Source of the DNA: Mycolicibacterium austroafricanum
GTDB taxonomy: Bacteria; Actinomycetota; Actinomycetes; Mycobacteriales; Mycobacteriaceae
Assembly: GCF_902705885.1 (NCBI RefSeq)
Contig: NZ_CACSIP010000035.1
Coordinates: forward strand, 16,970-62,898
Reading direction: 5' to 3'
Length of the DNA stretch: 45,929 nucleotides
The stretch's first letter is position 1. Each line of letters opens with the position of its first letter. The notes under the pieces were generated by a model, which saw only the letters and a list, made by a program, of their open reading frames with translations, had not been told where the DNA came from and did not search any database. Positions 42,519 to 45,929 of the stretch are shown one piece after another. The position numbers were made by a program, and so were the translations under genes.

Positions 42519-42630
42519 CCGCGCCGACCCCGACGCGGCGGAGCGGTTTGATCCCGCCGCGCTCACCGACGCTGAACGCACCGAACTACTCACCCTCGCA
42601 ACCCGACTAGTGAACTGGAGCCACCCATGA
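42515..42630 (+). pseudogene. apparently frameshifted small gene
   Basis: An ATG at 42515 overlaps the previous stop but its frame ends after 31 codons at 42610 with low-quality sequence. The +2 frame, from 42517, reads DRADPDAAERFDPAALTDAE, RTELLTLATRLVNWSHP and stops at 42630 in an ATGA overlap with the next gene, exactly like its neighbours, but has no start codon (the frame is closed by TGA at 42472 and offers no ATG, GTG or TTG). One indel near the ATG, or a +1 shift at TCA-TGA-C (42513-42519), would join the parts. Confidence 0.55.
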
Positions 42631-42902
42631 CCATTGACCGTGAAGCACTCAATGACGAATTCCGTTCTGAGATAGAGAAGTTGCTACGCTCCGGGATGCC
42701 GGACCTGGTCGTCGAGGGTTACATGAAAGCCAAGGTGAGAACCCTCGCTGACCGGCACTCAGCCGAGCAGTGGCGCGACCTACGCGCCTACGTCGACGAG
42801 GTGGGCGAGCAGGCGCACCAGGGTGACCCCGTCAAAAAGGCGCGCGTCGACCACTTCAACGACATGTTCATCGCCGAACTGAAGAAACGGCAGGGTGTCT
42901 GA
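42627..42902 (+). CDS. phage protein of unknown function (91 aa)
   Basis: Helical and charged: ALNDEFRSEIEKLLRSGMPD, then AEQWRDLRAYVDEVGEQAHQ. No family recognised. ATGA- and TGATG-coupled. Confidence 0.72.
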   Translation: MTIDREALNDEFRSEIEKLLRSGMPDLVVEGYMKAKVRTLADRHSAEQWRDLRAYVDEVGEQAHQGDPVKKARVDHFNDMFIAELKKRQGV

Positions 42903-43000
42903 TGTTCGAAAATGTGAACGATGCCCGTGAGTTGATCAACCAGGCGGTCGGCGCCGGCTCGGTGTGCTGGGTCGGCGGCACCGGCCAACTCTCATCGTGA
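42902..43000 (+). CDS. tiny phage protein (32 aa)
   Basis: ATG 42902 shares a base with the previous stop; TGA 43000 overlaps the next GTG. Reads MFENVNDARELINQAVGAGS and ends VGGTGQLSS. No family; retained because both ends fit the overlapping pattern. Confidence 0.6.
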   Translation: MFENVNDARELINQAVGAGSVCWVGGTGQLSS

Positions 43001-43164
43001 ACTACCGCACCGCGATGGCGAAAGCGGCTACCGAGGGTCAGGACGAAGCCGTCACGTTGGCTAGCATGGCCTTGGCGCTGAAGGGCATCATGGATCAGCC
43101 TGGCGGCGCCGAGCATGTCGCCGTCAGCCTCGTCGTCGCGGTCTCTCGGCTGGCCCGCCGATGA
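42997..43164 (+). CDS. small phage protein (55 aa)
   Basis: GTG start in a GTGA overlap. Helical, starts MNYRTAMAKAATEGQDEAVT and ends SLVVAVSRLARR. No family recognised. Confidence 0.65.
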   Translation: MNYRTAMAKAATEGQDEAVTLASMALALKGIMDQPGGAEHVAVSLVVAVSRLARR

Positions 43165-43484
43165 GCCTGCCACCCACGTTGACGTACCTGCACCGGCGGA
43201 CCCGCGCCTCGTTCAGCCACGCCGCGCTGGCCCGTGACAACCGGTGCCTGACACGCGACCCCAGCGACTACTACGGCCGGCACCGCCGCGGCAACAGCCA
43301 CGAACTGTGCAGCCTTTGCCGGCTCCGGGAAACCCGCGACCCGTTCGGTGTCCTCCCCCCCGTCGTGTGCGGGCACCGCCTCGACGATCCGCAGAAGCAG
43401 TCATCGAACTACGCGTGGCAGCCCGGCATGTCGCCCTGGCCCGGCGGCGAACCACCCACCCTGAGAGGAACGTTCGACCAATGA
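43161..43484 (+). CDS. phage protein of unknown function (107 aa)
   Basis: Basic N-terminal half and a CSLCRLRETRDPFG segment with further Cys and His residues, possibly zinc-binding. ATGA overlaps on both sides. No family recognised. Confidence 0.68.
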   Translation: MSLPPTLTYLHRRTRASFSHAALARDNRCLTRDPSDYYGRHRRGNSHELCSLCRLRETRDPFGVLPPVVCGHRLDDPQKQSSNYAWQPGMSPWPGGEPPTLRGTFDQ

Positions 43485-43678
43485 GCCACCACGTCACCGT
43501 CCCGCAGTTCTTCCTGAAAACGATCCGCGTGTACAGGCGTGTCGAGGTCGACGCCGACACGCACTGGCTGCCCGCGGGCCACTGGTACCGCCGCCGCGAC
43601 CTGACCCGCCTCACCGGTTGGCGGCTCGTCCGGCACCGGATCCTGTGGGGATTCACCGGATTGATCGACGCCCGATGA
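43481..43678 (+). CDS. small basic phage protein (65 aa)
   Basis: ATG 43481 overlaps the previous stop. Aromatic and Arg-rich (FFLKTIRVYRRVEVDADTHW, RLVRHRILWGFTGLI). No family recognised. Confidence 0.65.
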   Translation: MSHHVTVPQFFLKTIRVYRRVEVDADTHWLPAGHWYRRRDLTRLTGWRLVRHRILWGFTGLIDAR

Positions 43679-43890
43679 GCGCCCCCACCGGCGGCACCTA
43701 CACCATCGGCAGCCGGACATTCGACCACCGGGGCAACAAGATCGGCCCGCCCTACCCTCTGGGGTCACCGGAACTGCGCCAACACATCGCCGACATGGTG
43801 TGGCAGTCCCAGCTCACCCCGTACCAGCGCCTCCAGGTCGACGGCGACGTCCCACGGTTCCTCACCGCCACCCGAGAAGACGAAACGTGA
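43675..43890 (+). CDS. small phage protein (71 aa)
   Basis: ATG 43675 in an ATGA overlap. Reads GGTYTIGSRTFDHRGNKIGP, then LGSPELRQHIADMVWQSQLT. No family recognised. Confidence 0.68.
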   Translation: MSAPTGGTYTIGSRTFDHRGNKIGPPYPLGSPELRQHIADMVWQSQLTPYQRLQVDGDVPRFLTATREDET

Positions 43891-44063
43891 GCGCCGCGTT
43901 GGACCGGGAGTTGTACGTGTGCCCCGCAGAAAACCTCAACCGCTGCGACCTCATCGGCCCCTACCGTGTCGCACCCCACCACCACTGCGACAACGACCAG
44001 GACCACCAGGGCGCCCACGAATGCGCCTGCGGACACCGATGGGCCGAGGCCGACGATGCGTGA
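43887..44063 (+). CDS. small Cys/His-rich phage protein (58 aa)
   Basis: GTG start overlapping the previous stop. CPAENLNRC, then HHHCDNDQDHQGAHECACGH: likely one or two zinc sites. No family recognised. Confidence 0.65.
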   Translation: MSAALDRELYVCPAENLNRCDLIGPYRVAPHHHCDNDQDHQGAHECACGHRWAEADDA

Positions 44064-44493
44064 GATCCACGTTGTGACCGGCCACCGGCACCGCCTACAG
44101 GCCATCGGGATCGGCGACGACCGCCGCTGGCGCATCATCTGCCCCGACGGCGGCCAGAACTGCGAATGCTGGATCGAATGCCAAGAGGCACACCCCTGCA
44201 ACTGCGGCCCCCACCCCCACGATCAGCACTGCGCCCCCGACTGCGACGAGGATCATTCGCTCGAGTGCGACGAGTGGTTGTGGAACGACGAAGAACTCCA
44301 CGGCCAGGAACACCGCTACGTCAGCGACATGCTCTGCATCCGCGATTCCGGCTGCTGGATGCCCCACTGGGGAATTGAGTTCGACAACCCCCAGTCGTTG
44401 CCGCCCGGCGTCTACGACTTCGACTACGAAGACCCCGACGATGATATGGGCGGCACGCTGTACATCGTCGCGATGAGGCCCGCCGATGACTGA
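44056..44493 (+). CDS. Cys/His-rich acidic phage protein (145 aa)
   Basis: ATG 44056 overlaps the previous gene by 8 bp. About residues 30-75 hold an unusual density of Cys, His and acidic residues (CECWIECQEAHPCNCGPHPH, DQHCAPDCDEDHSLEC). The C-terminus is acidic and beta-like. Probably metal-binding; function unknown. Confidence 0.7.
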   Translation: MREIHVVTGHRHRLQAIGIGDDRRWRIICPDGGQNCECWIECQEAHPCNCGPHPHDQHCAPDCDEDHSLECDEWLWNDEELHGQEHRYVSDMLCIRDSGCWMPHWGIEFDNPQSLPPGVYDFDYEDPDDDMGGTLYIVAMRPADD

Positions 44494-44626
44494 TCCGCGG
44501 ATCCGGTTGCTGTTCACCCCCAGCCAACTCCGATCATTCGGGCGGTGCCCGGACTGCGGATTCCATCCACCGACACAAGATCACCACCCCGACTGCCCGA
44601 CCCAACCAGAGAAAGAACGTCCATGA
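44486..44626 (+). CDS. small zinc-ribbon phage protein (46 aa)
   Basis: ATG 44486 to TGA 44626, overlapping neighbours by 8 and 4 bp. The CPDCGFHPPTQDHHPDC segment is a compact Cys/His cluster; the front (RIRLLFTPSQLRSFGR) is basic. Function unknown. Confidence 0.65.
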   Translation: MTDPRIRLLFTPSQLRSFGRCPDCGFHPPTQDHHPDCPTQPEKERP

Positions 44627-44820
44627 AACTGTTCCGCCGCAACCGCAAACCCTCACCACTGGACACTCTCGCGGCCCAGATGAAAGCCCAACCCGGCGTG
44701 TGGTTCGACTACCCCGAAGACACCATGCTCCTCGGCCGCGAAGCGTTCTTCGCCTACGAAGTCATCGCCGACCCGACGAGGGGCACCGTTCTGATCCGGC
44801 GCCGACTCGACGCCGGATAA
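44623..44820 (+). CDS. small phage protein (65 aa)
   Basis: ATG 44623 in an ATGA overlap. Basic start MKLFRRNRKPSPLDTLAAQM, then PGVWFDYPEDTMLLGREAFF. No family recognised. A 62-bp gap follows. Confidence 0.68.
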   Translation: MKLFRRNRKPSPLDTLAAQMKAQPGVWFDYPEDTMLLGREAFFAYEVIADPTRGTVLIRRRLDAG

Positions 44821-44882
44821 CCCGGTGCACCCCCAACGACTACACAACAGGACGGCAATGGAAACCCAACAGGGAGTGTGTG

Positions 44883-45077
44883 ATGCGTGAGCGGCGATGG
44901 GCGACGAAACCCCAAGCGGCACAGTACGCCGTTGTCCACCCGAACACGATCGACAACTGGGTCGCCGCCGGTTTGATCCGGGCCTACAAGCTCGGGCCCC
45001 GGCTGGTGCGCTACGACCTCGCCGAGATCGACGCCATGAGCACCACAACGGCTGCTGCGCGGGAGGTGGCCGAGTAA
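44883..45077 (+). CDS. excisionase/MerR-type HTH DNA-binding protein (64 aa)
   Basis: ATG 44883 follows AGGGA by about 8 nt. HTH-17-like: ATKPQAAQYAVVHPNTIDNW, VAAGLIRAYKLGPRLVRYDL. It is immediately upstream of the replication initiator (TAATG overlap) and could regulate or assist initiation; a recombination directionality role is also possible. Confidence 0.78.
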   Translation: MRERRWATKPQAAQYAVVHPNTIDNWVAAGLIRAYKLGPRLVRYDLAEIDAMSTTTAAAREVAE

Positions 45078-45929
45078 TGCCACGCATCCGCACTCTGAAG
45101 CCGCAGTTCTGGGATTCGCCGTCCACCGCCCGCGCGGATCTGGCGTGCCGGCTGCTGTTCATGGCGATGTGGAATTGGGCCGACGACGCCGGACGCGGCA
45201 CCGCGAACCTCAAAGAACTCGAGGCGTTCGCGTTCCCCAACGACGACGTGACACAGCTCCCGAGGCGGAGTTGCCGAAATTCGGCGGCAGTGTGGCCGAA
45301 CTTTGCCGAGCTGTTTTCCGAGACCGTTTCGGCCTACGGAGTGACCCTCTACGAGGTCGCAGGCCGCCGATACTACGAAATTAGCTCATTCCGCATCCAC
45401 CAGAGCAAGCACTTCAAATCAGAGTCATCACTACCCGGCCCCGCCGACGGCCAAATATGGGACCTGGCCAGCGAATACAGCACCCACACACCAACCCCGA
45501 CAACCCCACCCGCCGAACTTCGGGCGCACAGTAGCCGAAATTCGGCGCTTAGCCGCCGAGATCCGCCGTTAGATAGGGATAGGGATAGGGATAGGGATAG
45601 GGATGTCGTCTACGACGACCCCGCGCGCGAAACCGACGAACCACCACCCCCCGAACCGCCCTACGACCCCGACGCCGAACCACCACAAAACGCCGTCGCC
45701 GTCCAAGCCCCCGAACACATCGACACCCCCAACACCCGACCCCGCCGCACACCCAGCAACGCCGCCCAAACCCTCGTACGCCAAGAACTCGGCGACATCG
45801 GAAACCCATACCCCCGAACCACCCACATCCGACTCGCACTCCAAGTCGAAACCCTCATCCGCGAAAACCAAACCGACACCCGCATCCGCCAAGCACTCAA
45901 AGAGTGGGACCACCGCGACGACTGCACCA
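45077..45929 (+). CDS. phage replication initiator-like protein, 3' end cut by window
   Basis: 284 codons visible, no stop. The N-terminus PRIRTLKPQFWDSPSTARAD, LACRLLFMAMWNWADDAGRG is typical of phage replisome-organiser/HTH initiator proteins. Residues about 150-170 contain an RD repeat made by the GATAGG array, followed by a Pro/Glu/Asp-rich linker and a charged helical part. The gene contains repeated 13-bp palindromes (origin candidate). A helicase or helicase loader would be expected next. Confidence 0.75.
   Translation, partial: MPRIRTLKPQFWDSPSTARADLACRLLFMAMWNWADDAGRGTANLKELEAFAFPNDDVTQLPRRSCRNSAAVWPNFAELFSETVSAYGVTLYEVAGRRYYEISSFRIHQSKHFKSESSLPGPADGQIWDLASEYSTHTPTPTTPPAELRAHSSRNSALSRRDPPLDRDRDRDRDRDVVYDDPARETDEPPPPEPPYDPDAEPPQNAVAVQAPEHIDTPNTRPRRTPSNAAQTLVRQELGDIGNPYPRTTHIRLALQVETLIRENQTDTRIRQALKEWDHRDDCT
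45273..45567. other. candidate phage replication origin: palindromic iterons inside the initiator gene
   Basis: Consensus GCCGAAATTCGGC. Copies: 45273-45285 and 45534-45546 (exact), 45512-45524 (11/13), 45295-45307 (10/13), 45555-45567 (10/13). Spacing within clusters is 22, 22 and 21 bp (about two helical turns). The copies lie in all three codon phases, so the DNA, not the protein, is conserved. Position in the initiator gene parallels the lambda origin within gene O. Confidence 0.65.
45572..45604. repeat. GATAGG hexamer array
   Basis: Five perfect GATAGG units and a final GAT, directly after the last iteron. In the initiator frame it encodes alternating Arg-Asp. It could be an origin element or a slippage-prone in-frame repeat. 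Confidence 0.85.

Larger units (their letters stand above)
27243..45929. mobile_element. temperate mycobacteriophage prophage, left part
   Basis: Continuous phage early region: leftward repressor, rightward excisionase-like gene, antirepressor, RecE/RecT, RusA, methyltransferase and replication initiator, with about 45 small genes overlapping by 1-4 bases. No integrase, terminase, capsid, tail or lysis gene is present; these must lie beyond the right edge. Gene order repressor-excisionase at one end with int at the other matches phages whose attP lies in the repressor gene. Confidence 0.93.

Noticed and set aside
45572..45604. CRISPR or satellite interpretation of the GATAGG array
   Set aside because: Units are 6 bp with no spacers and keep the reading frame; no cas genes nearby.

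Overview
The window is high-GC actinobacterial DNA. It most likely comes from a fast-growing Mycobacterium (Mycolicibacterium). The evidence is a stretch gene-for-gene like the M. tuberculosis block Rv0854-Rv0858c (dapC, SRPBCC protein, far, SRPBCC protein), a GjpA-type envelope protein, a secreted AroQ-gamma chorismate mutase like Rv1885c, and a tRNA group (Lys divergent from Glu-Asp-Phe) arranged as I remember it in mycobacteria. About 27.2 kb is chromosome; the remaining 18.7 kb is the left part of an integrated prophage that runs off the right edge.

Chromosomal part. Positions 1-9093 hold a catabolic or uptake locus: a branched-chain-amino-acid/urea-type ABC importer (binding lipoprotein, LivH permease, and a LivM permease fused to a LivG ATPase, cut by the left edge), a divergent aldehyde dehydrogenase with an MFS transporter, and a second binding-protein-like gene beside a LacI-family regulator. 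Three copies of one 14-bp palindrome (TGCAATCGATTGCA) lie on the promoters of exactly these units and define a local LacI regulon. Positions 9094-16605 hold a complete urease locus: LuxR-type regulator, UrtA-like lipoprotein, fused ureAB, ureC, ureG, ureD, ureE, ureF. Then follow a divergent RidA/MarR pair with two MarR boxes, the dapC-far block, a small acidic protein, a strong bidirectional terminator and the GjpA-like protein with an Asp/Ser tail. Next come a phytoene-dehydrogenase-like oxidoreductase, two TetR regulators (with a 24-bp perfect inverted repeat and two candidate TetR operators), chorismate mutase and tRNA genes for Phe, Asp and Glu.

Junction and prophage. A tRNA-Lys(TTT) gene is intact only to nucleotide 41, just past the anticodon loop; beyond it the sequence is phage. 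A leftward HTH repressor gene crosses this junction and takes its stop codon from the anticodon loop. A divergent excisionase/Cro-like gene follows, with four operator-like repeats between them, and no integrase lies on this side. This is the layout of integration-dependent immunity known from mycobacteriophages BPs, Brujita and Charlie, here apparently at tRNA-Lys.

The rest is a rightward early operon of about 45 mostly small genes, nearly all overlapping by 1-4 bases: BRO/KilAC antirepressor, small membrane and zinc-ribbon proteins, a secreted PE-PPE-type serine hydrolase, RecE-like and RecT recombination proteins, a RusA resolvase, a C5 DNA methyltransferase, HNH, ASCH and DEDDh-exonuclease proteins, an MmcB-like nuclease and, at the right edge, a replication initiator. 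Inside the initiator gene lie five related 13-bp palindromes at 21-22-bp spacing within each cluster, in all three codon phases, and a GATAGG array: a likely phage replication origin embedded in its own initiator gene. No integrase, structural or lysis genes are in view.
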